The notes under the pieces: generated by a model
What the model saw: the letters and a program-made list of their open reading frames with translations, nothing else
The model's database searches: none
Told to the model about the DNA's origin: nothing
Made by a program: the position numbers and the translations under genes
Part shown: positions 21,759 through 33,308 of the stretch, piece after piece
How the letters are laid out: each line of letters opens with the position of its first letter
How positions within the stretch are numbered: the first letter of the stretch is position 1
DNA from: Xylaria sp. FL1777
Lineage: Eukaryota > Ascomycota > Sordariomycetes > Xylariales > Xylariaceae
Length of the DNA stretch: 64,000 nt
Direction of reading: 5' to 3'
NCBI GenBank assembly: GCA_022578965.1
Contig: MU400618.1
Span: forward strand, 62,001 to 126,000

Positions 21759-24700
21759 ATGGCCTTCAACAGCTTCGGCAACGCTGGAGCGGCCAGTATC
21801 TCGCAAGGCCCAGCTCTTCCTGAAGTGCAGACCGAGGGCCTAGGTTTTCTGTCTCTGGCTGGCGATGCCAAGTTGCGCCTGTCGACGCCATGGTCGCCGC
21901 CTCCCGCCCCAAATGCTTCGCTCATGAGTATTGCCTCGCGTAAAGGTCTCGTCGCCGCGGCCCGTCCCGATGCTGTTGTTGTCGCCTCAACAGATGCCGT
22001 TCGAAAGGCTTTCGAAGCTGCCAAAACCGGCGATAGCGAAGTCCGTCCTTTTACGCCCCAGCTACAAGTTCCTCTACCCATACGCATATGTCAACTCGCC
22101 TTTTCTGCCGACGAGGCCTACTTGATTCTATCTGCAGAACAAGGCGGTGGTTTAGCGGTTTACGATGTCGATGCCTTCCAGCAGGGCGCGACTCAATCCG
22201 CATTTGAGATTCCCACCAATGGCGAATCTCTGCGCGCCCTAGTTCCCAACCCCAGCCAAGAGAAGGCGGAGTTGTGTGCTGTGGTCACAAACGAAGGCAA
22301 GCTTCTGATGGCCAACCTGAAGGAACGCAACTTTGCGTTCAAAGGCAATAGTCAAATCCTGAGAGAGCAGGTCAGCTGTGTCGCATGGAGCAACAAGGGG
22401 AAGCAGTTAGTAGCTGGACTCGGTGACGGTACAATATGCCAGTTGACACCTCAGGGTGATGTCAAAGCTGAGATTCCAAGGCCACCAGAGCTAGATTCTA
22501 GCTACTATGGTAGGTGTCACACCTATATCTTCCGTAGCGCGCGCTAATTTTATATAGTTTCCACTGTTGTTTGGCTTGAGAACGATCTATTCCTAGTTTT
22601 CCACGTGTCTACTTCGAATGGACCCCAAACGAAGTGTCATATGATTACAAGGCAGGGCCAAAGTTTCCAGTACCAGGGACTTAATGACCCTGTTGATCCT
22701 TACACGGCGGAAAAGGTTCCTCATCATACGGCTCTTCGACTTAAGGATTTCCCTCCGAATCTTCAAGATCTCCTTATCTTTTCTTCAAGCGCAGTACCCG
22801 ATATTGGACTCCTTGCTCGATCAAAGACAGCTCTTTCTCCCAATGGGCCGGCTAATGTATTTACAAATATCGAGTTGGCCGATGATTCCAAGCGTGCTGC
22901 ATTACCTATGGGCGAGGATCTTGAGAACCTTGAAACCCCTGCTGCTATAGGTGTCGCGTTAGATTTGTCTAGTAAGGATAAAGTATACAAACCCATTCCT
23001 ACAGATGAACAGGATCTGTCACCCGGCCCTTTACCAGGGTACTGGGTTCTAAATGAGCAGGGTATACTGTCTGTCTGGTGGGTTGTGTATTCGGAATCAA
23101 TTCGAGGAGGAACAACGTACCCCGGTCTTGCTGTTGTTGAGGCTGGCAATGCCGGATCTGCCTCGACGCCAGCACCACAAACCACGCAACGTGCGTCTTC
23201 TGCAATATCAAATTCCTCGCCTTTTGGAAGCGTATCGGCGACGACTGCGCCTGCATTTGGTGGCCCTACGGCACTCGGGGCCAGGAGCTCGCCATGGGGC
23301 GCTACCTCAGCAACTACCAATAATACAGGAGGCAATGTATTTGGTTCTCCCAGCTTCGGGGGTACCAGCGCCTCGAAACCAGTTTTTGGTTCGTCCACTT
23401 TCGGCACAAGTAATGTAGCATCGGCAACACCTTCGTTCGGTCAGTCGACAGGTCTAGGAACAAAAACATCCGTCTGGGGGTCTGGAGGCGCTTCAACAAG
23501 CACACCTGCTTTTGGCCAAGCTGGTTTCAATAATAGTCCCAGCGGGACATCTGCACCTTTTGGAAGCGCAACTAGTAACAACGCCTTTTCTACCTTTGCT
23601 AACCAAGGAGGATTTGCAGCCGTCGGGTCAAATGCAAGTGCAGACAAACCTAACATATTTGCCTCTGCAAAACCGGGTATTACTGAAGCTGCTATGGATA
23701 CTGACACCAATACCTCGTTCCCACCCCCGAGCTCTAGATCTGACGCTGCCCCTGGGAATCCCTTCGGATCGCAACCTTTCAAATTGGAATCTAGTTTCAA
23801 ACCAGACACAAACGTAGACGATGACAACCTGAAAAACTCAACCGGGGCGGATAATTCAATATTCGGCACAGGCTTTACTTCCTCTATAAATGAGGCGGCA
23901 AAGACAGCGAGCAATGGTTTCGCCAGTGGTCAAGGGCTGTTTGGCAAGCCGCCAGTGAATATAAATGTAGAGTCGACAACACCTACTACTACACCATCAG
24001 CGAATAAGTTCTTTTCGCAGACATCATCACAACCAATAAGTAGTGTGCCATTCAGCTTCCCGTCAAGCTCTTCTGGCAGCATTTTTGGTAAAGCTCCCCC
24101 GGGGCCTTCCGTACTCAACCCTTCACAGTCACCAAAAATAGCTCCAGCGGAAGCTCCTCTGCCCCCAGACTCTACCAGTAAGGCTACTTACCCATTAGAA
24201 GATTTATCATTCTCATCAACCTCCTCTATAGGCAATGGCGACATAAAAAGCATCCATTCCAGCGCTGAGGATCTACCATTACCCCCAGACTCTCCTACGC
24301 CAACTACAAAACCAAAGGAGATCACTGCTCCGGCAATTAAGGCTACAGCACCTAGCGATGCACCATTACCGCCCGATCCCGTGAAAAATAAGGCTGCCTA
24401 TAGGGCTCCTTTACCGCCTCTCCCTGGGGAAAGCGTAAAAGCGAAGATCTCGAGCGATGCGCCCTTGCCACCGGATCCAATTAAAAATAAAAAGGCATAT
24501 GCTAACAAACTTCCTCCTCTGCCAGGAGCATTCGTAGAGTCTAAACCGGCAGGTGACGCGCCCCTTCCTCCAGATCCCGTCAAAGAACCTAAAGCCTATG
24601 AAAATAAGCTATCGGTATTACCGACTGCTAAACAATCTTCTGCTGTTTCCTCCGGCTTCAAGTTTCCTACCAATTTGCCCCCGGTCTCCGATAGTGAAGA

Positions 24701-26261
24701 AGACGACCTGGCGGATGAAGAAGTTACTGAGAACGCCAGTGAAGGTAGTGGTATCGATGTTGCTAAGGACCTCAGTCCATCATCAACTGGCGCGAACCGA
24801 ACACCTGGCTTTACACCCCAAGGCTCATTTGATGGTGGGCTAGGGGGAAGCTACTCTACTATCTCTCGCCCTGAACCGGAAAGGCGAAGTCTTTTTCTGA
24901 GTAGCAATGCCCCCATATTCCCCCAACCCAATCCTGTCAGTCCGCGTTCTCCTAGTCCTGTACGAGGTGCAATACCGCCGAGAATGTCAAACAATGATCA
25001 GACGCGGTCTTTTAGTGCCCCAGGCATGGCCTCGCAGATACTTATCGCTTCTAGGAAACAGGCGCAATCGCGTTTGAATAGCTCTATTGTGGGTCGAGAG
25101 GCCGCTCTTGAAAACGTTGTTATGGAACAACAGCGAAAAGCTAAGGCTAAGAAAGAAGCAGAGGAAGCCCAGCTGCTTGTCGATGAAGAGGATGATGCTG
25201 TACATCGACTCCTGGAGATGGAGATTGAACCGACACTGGACCTGGATGAATTCATTGCACATTCCGGAGTTGTACCGCCCGCAGGCGATAGTATACCTGC
25301 TCAAGTAGAGGCTGTATACCGCGATATAAACTCAATGATGGATACCCTTGGTCTCAATTGCCGTTCACTCAAGGCATGGACGTATGGCCACAAGAAATTT
25401 TCTTCGAATAATCATTCCACGCAAGATCTTGCGTCGCCCGATGAATGGACTTTAGAAGACATCGGGCAGTTGACACATATCATCGACCAGGTTCTAGGAG
25501 AAGCCTTGGATAAAGCCAGGGTCACCGATGTGGAGGAAAAAGTAGCACAAGTGCAGGACATACAGCGAGAGCTTTTCCGTGACTGCAATAAACAAGCCGA
25601 TATTCGAAAAATCGTTACTTCACGACTGGATCCGGAACAAGCTGCTGCATACCAGGCACTCCCTTTGAGTGCAGAGCAGGCTGCCCAGCAGAGTGACCTA
25701 CGGCGCCAGCTGGGTCACTTCCAATCTCTCCTAGCCCAAGCAGAAGAAAATTTGACTTTGCTCAAGGCTAAGATCGTCTCTGCCAATAGTGTTAGTGGTA
25801 GGGGGGGCGCTGTGCCTACCATCGAGGCAATTGTGCGCACAATCACCAAGATGACGAGCATGGTCGAGAAGAGAAGCGGCGACATCGATGTCCTCGAGAA
25901 CCAGATGCGCAAGTTACGGCTGGGGTCAGCGGGCCCTGCGGGGAGCCGCGAAGGTTCTCCCTTCGCCACACCAAATGCGAAGAAGACATTAGGCTCATCC
26001 ATATTCTCGCCCGATCGTTCGACGCGGGAAGCTACACCTATGCGTGGCAGCCACATGCGACACTCGTTGTCAGGTTCCATTTCTGGACTCGGCGGGGACT
26101 CGTTTCGCACACCGCCGCGTAAAAAGCTGAGCGGATTCGGGGATGCTGAGAGGAAGGCCGTCAAAGAGAAACGGGAAAGACGGACTGCCATCCTCGGAAA
26201 GTTAAGGAATAGCATCCAAGTAAAGGGGCCGAGTATCATAGGCCTGGATGAGGCTGCGTAA
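21759..26261 (+). CDS. NUP159: nucleoporin NUP159 (Nup214 homologue)
   Basis: Two exons, 21759-22509 and 22558-26261, giving 1484 aa. The start has a strong context (GCCGCCATGG). NUP159 sits on the cytoplasmic face of the nuclear pore and docks the mRNA-export helicase Dbp5. The N-terminal ~430 residues fit its beta-propeller (SVLRP-like blades, CVAWSNKGKQLVAGLGDGTI, VVWLENDLFLVFHV across the intron). The middle is an FG-rich disordered domain (PAFGG, SPFGS, SSTFGTS, SIFGKA), followed by five PLPPD-type repeats around 24155-24590. The C-terminal quarter is charged and helical (VMEQQRKAKAKKEAEEAQLL, EKVAQVQDIQRELFRDCN), as expected for the coiled-coil anchor to the NUP82 complex. It converges on the dynein intermediate chain gene. 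Confidence 0.92.
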
Positions 26262-26806
26262 AGAATGTAGCGAGATTTTCATTGCGAATGAAGCCAGGGT
26301 TTCCTGGGCAATCGCGCTCGCGTATCATGAGATAGGATTTAAATGCGACTGTACCTTCGTGTATGAAGTTAACTATGTACTATGTAACAATACAAACCAG
26401 GGGAAAAATTAGCACAGAGCACAGGAACAGGCGACTGAGATTATCAACAAGATAGAGCATTGCCAAGTGATTTGAAACATTAGGATTTAATCAATCAATC
26501 AATCAATCAATCAGTCAATTGGAGTGGAAGATCTGTGTATCATTGAGCGTTACCATGAGACATGTCCGCCGTGTCCCTGAACAGATACCACCCCGTCCTC
26601 TAGTCTTACGTTCCAGCAGGAGGGGTATAATACAAAAACAAATACAGGCGCAGGATGTTTGCAGTAGAATAGATAGGTTTTTTGGGGTTTAACTCCATAC
26701 TCCGGTTTACCTGTGGACAAACAAACGTCCCATCCAATCCAAGCAAGCAACACAGCAAGCACCAAAGATAGATAGATAAATAGAATGAATATAGTCTTGA
26801 TTTGAT
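26262..26806. other. convergent intergenic region, NUP159 / dynein IC
   Basis: A 545 bp spacer containing both 3' ends. It holds an (AATC)n tract at 26489-26513. No gene is seen. Confidence 0.5.
26489..26513. repeat. (AATC)n microsatellite
   Basis: About six tetranucleotide units in the spacer between NUP159 and the dynein intermediate chain gene; same unit family as the tract near 7480. Confidence 0.9.
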
Positions 26807-28959
26807 TCATGCTACGCCTATCACGCCGGCACTGGCGGCCTCGAGGCGAGCCACTAGTTTCTTGACGCTCGTCCATTCATCGCTCCGCACGGTCTCCTTG
26901 CCGCCGAGGTCCGGGCCGACTTCGAAGAGGGTGACGACGGCGTCGATGCCACCCGTGGCCAGGCGTTTCCCATCCGTGGTCTCCCAGGCGACCTTGTTCA
27001 AGCTCTTGCTTAAGAGTTGGCGGCCACCCTTGCCGGGTGTGGGGCTGATCTTGGCTACGGGGATTTCCGTCTCGACGGTGATATCCCAGAGTTCGAGGGA
27101 GCCGGCGCCGTCGACGAGGGCGAACACACCAGGACGTACGGGAGACCACGCGGCGTCGTAGACGACGTCTTCGCGCACGAACTCGAGGAGTGGTGGTATG
27201 GCGGTGCCGGCACTCTCGACGATGGTGCTTGTAGCAGCTGGCGCACGTACTTTCCAGAGCTTCACGGACCAATCCAGTGATGATGACAGAATCAGATCCC
27301 CGAGATCAACTGGTCCACGCGCCGGATGGAAATCAACGCTCACGACGGGCGCGGCGTGTCCTTTGTAGGAGACCCGAGAGTCTACACCGGCTTTGGCTCC
27401 GGCACGATCGTAGCGATGACACGGGTAGATGGGTCCTTCTTCGGAGCCAACCAAAAAGTAGGTAGGATCTGCCTGAGGAAACGCCATGGTCGTCGGGGCC
27501 AGATCCTCGAATTTATTTGGTGGTGGAGTCGTAAGCGTTAGGGACTCCTGCGGTTGAGAGAGCATATCAACACTCCATACACATAGGGCACCATCTGTGG
27601 AGACTGATATGATGTTGTTCGCGTTTTGTGTACCAACAATGTCGACTGAATACACTGGATGTGAATGACCGGATCCTGTCAGTGGCGTCTTTTGAACAGG
27701 CGCCGTCTTCGCACGCGTATCCCATAGAAGCACTTGCCCGGAATATGTGCCGCCAATGATAAGATTGGGATGAAAAGGGGAGAATTTGGCCGCCAGAATA
27801 TCAGACTGGGCGTGAAATAGGAATTCAGGCCGGTCATGGAGGTGCTGGTTCCACACTTGAACAATACCATCAGGATCATGAGGCGCTGACGGGTTCTTTG
27901 TGTATGAAGCAAGCACAAGCTCTGGATATTTAGGAGAGAAGTCGATGCTGCTGATCATACGCTTCTTGGACCACCGATCATCGTAGAATTGTACGACTTC
28001 TTTAACTCGTCTCCGGCCCTTGCCGCCTGTATTTCCTGCTTGCTCATCCTCGTCTTCGATGTCATGAGCCTGCAGAGAGTAATCTGTCAGGATATCGTAT
28101 TCATTGCCCATGTCAAGCGCACGTTCAATCACTTTAGTCGACCTTTCTACAAAGTCTACGAACTCGTCGGAGGCGGTCACTGCAGCAAGCTCTTCAGAAG
28201 TCAAAGCTCTCGCGGGGAAATTGGAGGTGACCACTGAGGTAGACTGTAGAACTCCATCGGTCACAAGCTCGCGAGCAGCCTTGAGCTCTTCTTCGATCTC
28301 TTTCCTTATATTCTGGCGCAGCTCTTCCTCTCTACCACGTCCCCAGCGGCTCATGCGCTTGCTCGGCGTAGAAGTAGGCGCAGATAAGTCGTCGTCTTCG
28401 AGGTCGGAGAAAGCACGGGCACGCGAAGCAGGCGGCGTCCAGTCGTCTGTCGTTTGAACACCTTTGCTGTACGAGAAGGTTTCCTTGACGGGCGACGGGG
28501 GGCACTCGAAGATAGTCTGGAGAGCCACGGTGGTCAAGACCTGGGGCTGCGAGGGAGCAGCGGAGCCCGGCTGGGCATTGGTCGGCGAGGTGTATTCCGA
28601 GTTCTCGGCAGCACTGAGCTCGCCGGCGCTGAGAACGCTGTTTGGGCGACTGCCGCGACGGCCGGGCGAAGCAGCGCCAGTGGTGGAACCAGGGCGACTA
28701 TCCCCTACCAACCTTTCGATCATGTCCTCGATCTCTCGTTTCCGGTCGTTTTTGTGGCCTGGAATAGGAGCCGCGAGCTGCGGGGACAACGACACGGGTC
28801 AGCTCATATCTGGGAGAAGCAGGGGGTTAGGTATACATCAATAAGACCGCCTGTGCTCACCCGGCCTGCATTGGTCTGGGTTGCCCTCAGTTCTCGCTGG
28901 CGCTTGAGCTCGGCAAGCTTCGCCTTCTTGGCCAGGATCTCATCTCGTCGTTGTTGCAT
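26807..28959 (-). CDS. cytoplasmic dynein 1 intermediate chain
   Basis: Two exons, 28959-28861 and 28777-26807, coding for 689 aa. The 33-codon first exon encodes a charged N-terminal helix (QQRRDEILAKKAKLAELKRQ), the expected dynactin p150/NudE-binding coiled coil. Exon 2 continues with a disordered Ser/Pro linker, then SYSKGVQTTDDW at about residues 135-146. This is a conserved element of dynein intermediate chains containing a light-chain-binding type motif (KGVQT). From about residue 300 it forms a WD40 propeller: DDRWSKKRMISSIDFSPKYP, GTYSGQVLLWDTR, VSTDGALCVWSVD, SSSLDWSVKLWKV and a final GGIDAVVTLFEV. It links the dynein heavy chain to cargo and light chains. The 83-nt intron ends CCCCGCAG. 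Confidence 0.94.
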
Positions 28960-29713
28960 GATGTGGTCGACACAGACCCATCGCCGGGTCTACGGTCGGC
29001 CAGATATTCCTTGGAGAGACGACTGACTGTAGAGGGGCGATTTAGAGGGATGAGGCAAAGAGAACGAGTGACCGAGTAGGCGGTTATCCGGTGGTTTAGG
29101 TTTGGAGATGGACGGTGCGCGTGTTTAGGTGGAAAGGTCTCCAAGAGAGGTGACAACAAGTTGGCAATCGGCGACTGGTATCATGTAACTGGTCCTACGA
29201 CATTCCGGGTTCGACGGTCTACGTTGGGTGATTATTACTGGTGCATTCGGTTATATGAACGCGTTTCTGAAATTGTCCTTTGACGATACATCAAGCGCAC
29301 GTCTGGGCTGATGCGGGTTCTACGTAGTAGCTCAAGCCAATGTAATCCCTGTCAGGCCGAGGTTGTGGCTTCTAGGCAGCACAGGCCATGGTGTACACCG
29401 TGCGACAGTTGCTGTGCAGGAACCTGAGGAGCACAGACCAGCCCCACCTAAATTGGTAGTATTTGTACATAGTTTCTCAGTACTGTACTCGGGAGATGTC
29501 TTTCCTCTGACATCCACCTTTTTGAGTACAGACCTGACCCTACGTAGTAATTACAAGGTTCTGGGCCAGTATTCAGAAGGCACAAGGTTGCATAACTGTA
29601 TATGTGGTCAGGGACCGCATAGGTGCATAGGCTCGCATAAGGACGTCTTCTTATCAGAGTCTCCACTCAAATCTTAGAATCGATGCATTGGAGGTATCTA
29701 CATAGTGTACTGC

Positions 29714-29756
29714 GTATGTACATACGTAGTACATAGGTACATGTATACCTATGTAC
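29714..29756. repeat. palindromic TACATA-rich element
   Basis: A 12-nt perfect palindrome (GTATGTACATAC, 29714-29725) is followed by a perfect 11-bp inverted repeat, GTACATAGGTA at 29729-29739 and TACCTATGTAC at 29746-29756, with a 6-nt centre. Confidence 0.85.
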
Positions 29757-30478
29757 TTCTGTAAGTGCACCTGTGGCTGAAGCTCTCCCATGGAACCTGG
29801 GTACTACGTTTTACCAATTAAGTATGTAGCTCAACTTAGCTTATGATTAGTTAGGTATTTAACTGAATGAGCATTTATGCATAGTTTATGCAAAAGGAGC
29901 TACTAGTACTTGTATTAGAAGTACTATAATTTTACGGTAATACATAACGTAAGTTACTGGTATTACGGCTTATATACGGAGTACAAAGTAACTTAAGAGA
30001 CTTCCTAGTACTGCTAATCGATGAGACCACTACCACCTGCAGCAACCTTAGTCGCCACGAAACCTAAAATCCAGGCACCTTTGCGGACATTCTATCTACA
30101 AATATCCGGGGATTCCTCCCAATCTCCACTTCAAATACAACATGGACGGGAGACTGGCTCCCGCAACGATCCTTCGATATTGGCTCTTCCGGTTGACTGC
30201 CAAGGTAAATTTCTCCACATATCCGGGGCCCGGCCGACCGGCCAGCTCAAGATTGAGAGGCTCAACATCTAACACCGCCATAGTTTGGGTGATATCCAAT
30301 CTCTGGCAGTTAACACTAGTGGGAAACAGGTATGCACGCTCCGAACCGTTTATTTCGTTAGGATCGTTGATTTCTTTTGTTGCACAACATTTTTGCCAAG
30401 ACTACCTACCTACATTTACTTACATGACTAAAGGGAACACATGCCAGGTGCCTTTCCTGCAACAATAAATACAACGAT

Positions 30479-31040
30479 CTAGCATAAGGCGTTAGCAAGC
30501 CCGACATACAGACATATGAACCTTAACGTCAAACCTGCTGTTGCCCTGGGCCAGAGGTTTCCGATCAAATAAGTAACGATGATTAGGACGGCGATGACGA
30601 ATACGTCCTAAATGTGCGAAGAGAGGGGTCAGCCGAAGCTAACCACTTACAGGATGGATATTTCGATCAGACTCTCCGAAAGTAAATTCTCATCACACCT
30701 GCCTTTTGCCAATGATGATATACGCTCACGCGTCTGAGGCTGCCGACCGAAATGAGGGACGAAGGCGACGGCAACGACCTAGAGGGCGCAAAAACAGGGG
30801 TTAGCCGAAGCTAACCACTTGCAGGGACCTCGCCAATCAGACTAAACATGTTTTCGATCATCGAGACAAGGTCTCAGATGTAGTATCTATTTATATTTGT
30901 GTCATCATCGCTGGTCACCTGCCTTTGCCAATGATGATATACGCCGTCTGTGAGGAGGGTATGGCAGCACCCTTTCTTGGGGAGATTGCCGTACCGTTCG
31001 AGACAGCTCTGAGGCGTCTGGGTGGTGGGATCGGATCTGG
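30479..31040 (-). CDS. possible small membrane-protein gene with duplicated exon-intron unit (uncertain)
   Basis: Low-confidence model. A minus-strand exon at 30607-30479 follows a good acceptor (CACATTTAG) and encodes 42 residues with a strong hydrophobic segment (FVIAVLIIVTYLIG) ending LYVGLANALC before a TAG stop. Upstream, two related units each contain the phrase CGTATATCATCATTGGCAAA followed by AGGCAG and GTGA/GTGT, and further on a GTTAGCTTCGGCT hairpin. The more upstream unit (about 30830-31040) could be an exon reading SQTAYIIIGKGR. I could not build a complete ATG-initiated chain, and one candidate donor would be GC rather than GT. It could be a decayed gene or chance. I recognise no family. 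Confidence 0.25.
30627..30816 (-). repeat. pair of C(UUCG)G hairpins in tandemly duplicated DNA
   Basis: On the minus strand the 18-mer GGTTAGCTTCGGCTAACC (30816-30799) forms a 7-bp stem with a UUCG loop closed by C-G. A second copy at 30644-30627 differs by one base (GCTGACC) but keeps pairing through a U-G wobble. Both lie in the same diverged duplicate unit, offset by about 172 bp. Confidence 0.75.
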
Positions 31041-31095
31041 AAGGCAAAGGCAAGTAAGTGTCTTGGTCTTGGGGCTGGTGTTGCAGAATGGGCTA

Positions 31096-31112
31096 TGTGT
31101 GTGTGTGTGTGT
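31096..31112. repeat. (GT)n microsatellite
   Basis: About eight GT units in intergenic DNA. Confidence 0.9.
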
Positions 31113-32879
31113 TTGTTTATCTATCAAGACGATCAAGACGTTCCAATAAAAGAGATGGGGATGAAATGATGAACACAGCTTGAGGCTTCAAGAGGATTAG
31201 AGAGTGCTTTGCGCCTCTTTCTCCTTGAAGTCTTGAGAAGCGGCGAAGAGACCTCGAAATGAACCTTGAGTCTATTCAACCTCACGAGATAGTATGTACG
31301 GGCTTTATCTATTCAGGGGTAGAGAAAGAGTGGCCAGATCTAGTGAACTACGGAGGTAGGTCCGTCGTCCTCTACACTACGTCAGTATCAGGAGATAATG
31401 AAATGTCACCTCGTTGCTGGAAAGCTTGGAATATGAGGCAGATTCAGGTCCTGTGTTATTGCCATGATGGCTCTAGATATGAAGCTCTCTTGCTAAAACC
31501 TACCCATCTACAGGCTCTAGCTTTAAGTCATGACTCTGAGTTGAACCTTCACTCCATTCACCTGCAAGGCTCACTATATTGGGCATCTGATAAGCTGGGA
31601 AGGAGCGTTCCAGGGTTGGTTCGACAAGATTGGGAGGTCAGTTATGAGCCATGACCTGTGGAAGTGAAAGAATCCCCTAATAATGCTGTTTGGCTCTGGT
31701 TGTTTACGTGGGCAATCACTCCTTACTTGATGAGCTCCAGGAAATCACAGAAGGAGAGATTTTAGAGAGGGTGACCGCGCTAATTACCTACCTACCTCTC
31801 TAATGACGATCCTTCTTGAGATTATGCCTGATGGCTGCCAAATTATCAGCCAGGTTGGCAACGACTAGCGAACGCTCTGATTAATGATGATAGTGATCAC
31901 CCATTACTTAATGAGGTCCAGGCAATTATACAACGCGCAATGTTGAACGCAGCGCTTGCATTTATTAAATGATGACTTCAGTTTACGTGAGCACAATTGT
32001 GGCGGCTGTGAGCTCCCTATTCTAGAATCTACAAGTGCGATTGAACAGAATACGAAACTCTATGGGTTACTAAAGCACGCTATCCTATATGAATTTGTTA
32101 CGTCTTTTTAATTGTTTATCGATCATTAATCTGACTACCTGGCAAGCCCAAGCTATGGAAACTGTGGTGTTACGGAATGTAGTTGCAGTATTGTGCCACA
32201 ACACTGTTAAAGGATAGAACATTGGAGCGTCAGAGGCTTTGGGTCTGATTCCTATGCGCTTAGTTAGGTACGGATAGGTTATAATTTCATCATAGTTTTC
32301 CCTTTGTTAGCAATTGCATTGTCTAAAGGATGCTTTAAGCTTACGTAAACACGCATGCAATTCTTAATGGATTGTTGCAACAAAGTTGTTGGTTATGTAT
32401 AGTCAACAACTAGTACTGCCCTTGGATTTACTAGGCAGTAAACGGTTCTGTTGTGCACTTACGGTTAGTAGGTACTAAGTACCAGGTAAGTAAGTAAATA
32501 AGAAATTATGCAAAGCTTTATGCTTTTCAGAGTGGGTCATGCTTAGGCTAGGCTGAGTTAGGCTCAGGCTAAAAGCAGCATAGCTACCTATAGGGTACGG
32601 GTACCTAGCTGTCTCGAATTACCGTGTACGTACCGTAGATTTCCGAGTCCATAATTTTCGACTTCAACCATCCGCCCGGTAGCCCGTCCGTCTCCCCAAC
32701 ATCGCGCACGTATCTCGGTCCACACGTTCTCAACGCTGCCTCTACATGCCGGCTTGATTCGGTAGCCCTTCGTCAGCAAGGCCAACAATTAATTCCTTCC
32801 GTGGCGTGCGCATTGTGCACCAATCCCCCCTTGTTTCCTATCAGGGCCCATTGCGCGAAAAATTCCCCGGTCACCCACA

Positions 32880-33308
32880 ATGTCTGCCACTTCGGGGGTC
32901 AACGTATGTAGTAATCCTCGGAGCCCATACAAGCGAGCAACAATGATTATTGACTTTTTTTTTCCATAGGTACTTCGGTACTCCGCCCTTGCCTTCGGTG
33001 TCTTCTACGGTTTCACTCATCAGCGATCTATTAACGCCTCGCAACGCGCCGCCGCCGCCAAGAGGGAATATGAGCACAAACAACATTTAATAGAGCAGGC
33101 CAAGGCTGAATACTCCAAGACCAAGAGCTCTTCCGTGGCAGCTACATCGGAGAAGAGTGGTCGTAAGTCTTTTTCAACATCGCTTTATTGGACTGTTAAG
33201 AGGAATCGCGAGAGAGAAACTGACCTGTACTCAGTCAACCAAGACCCAATGGACTCGAAATTCGACCTGGAAGCCTATATGAACGCTCTGATGGCACAGA
33301 AGGCCTAA
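32880..33308 (+). CDS. ATP21: mitochondrial ATP synthase subunit e
   Basis: Three exons, 32880-32903, 32970-33162 and 33235-33308, giving 96 aa, the usual size for fungal subunit e (Atp21/Tim11). It sits in the inner mitochondrial membrane and promotes F1Fo dimerisation and cristae shape. The N-terminus reads MSATSGVN then, across intron 1, VLRYSALAFGVFYGFTHQRS. The single transmembrane helix carries the conserved GxxxG motif (GVFYG) used for dimer contact. A charged coiled-coil-prone segment follows (KREYEHKQHLIEQAKAEYSK), and the tail is FDLEAYMNALMAQKA. Exon 1 is only eight codons, so the gene is easily missed by ORF scanning; the T-rich tract before TCCATAG supports the acceptor. Confidence 0.93.

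Larger units (their letters stand above)
28960..32879. other. long gene-poor spacer
   Basis: A 3.9 kb region between divergent dynein IC and ATP21 starts. It contains palindromic TACATA-rich DNA near 29714-29756, a degenerate tandem duplication at about 30600-30960, a (GT)n tract, and a 131-codon plus-strand frame at 31259-31654 with an ATG but no recognised similarity. The rest is AT-rich and shows no coding signal I trust. Confidence 0.5.

Noticed and set aside
31259..31654. 131-codon plus-strand frame with ATG
   Set aside because: Sequence resembles no family and has no splice-linked neighbour. Kept only as a possibility within the spacer note.
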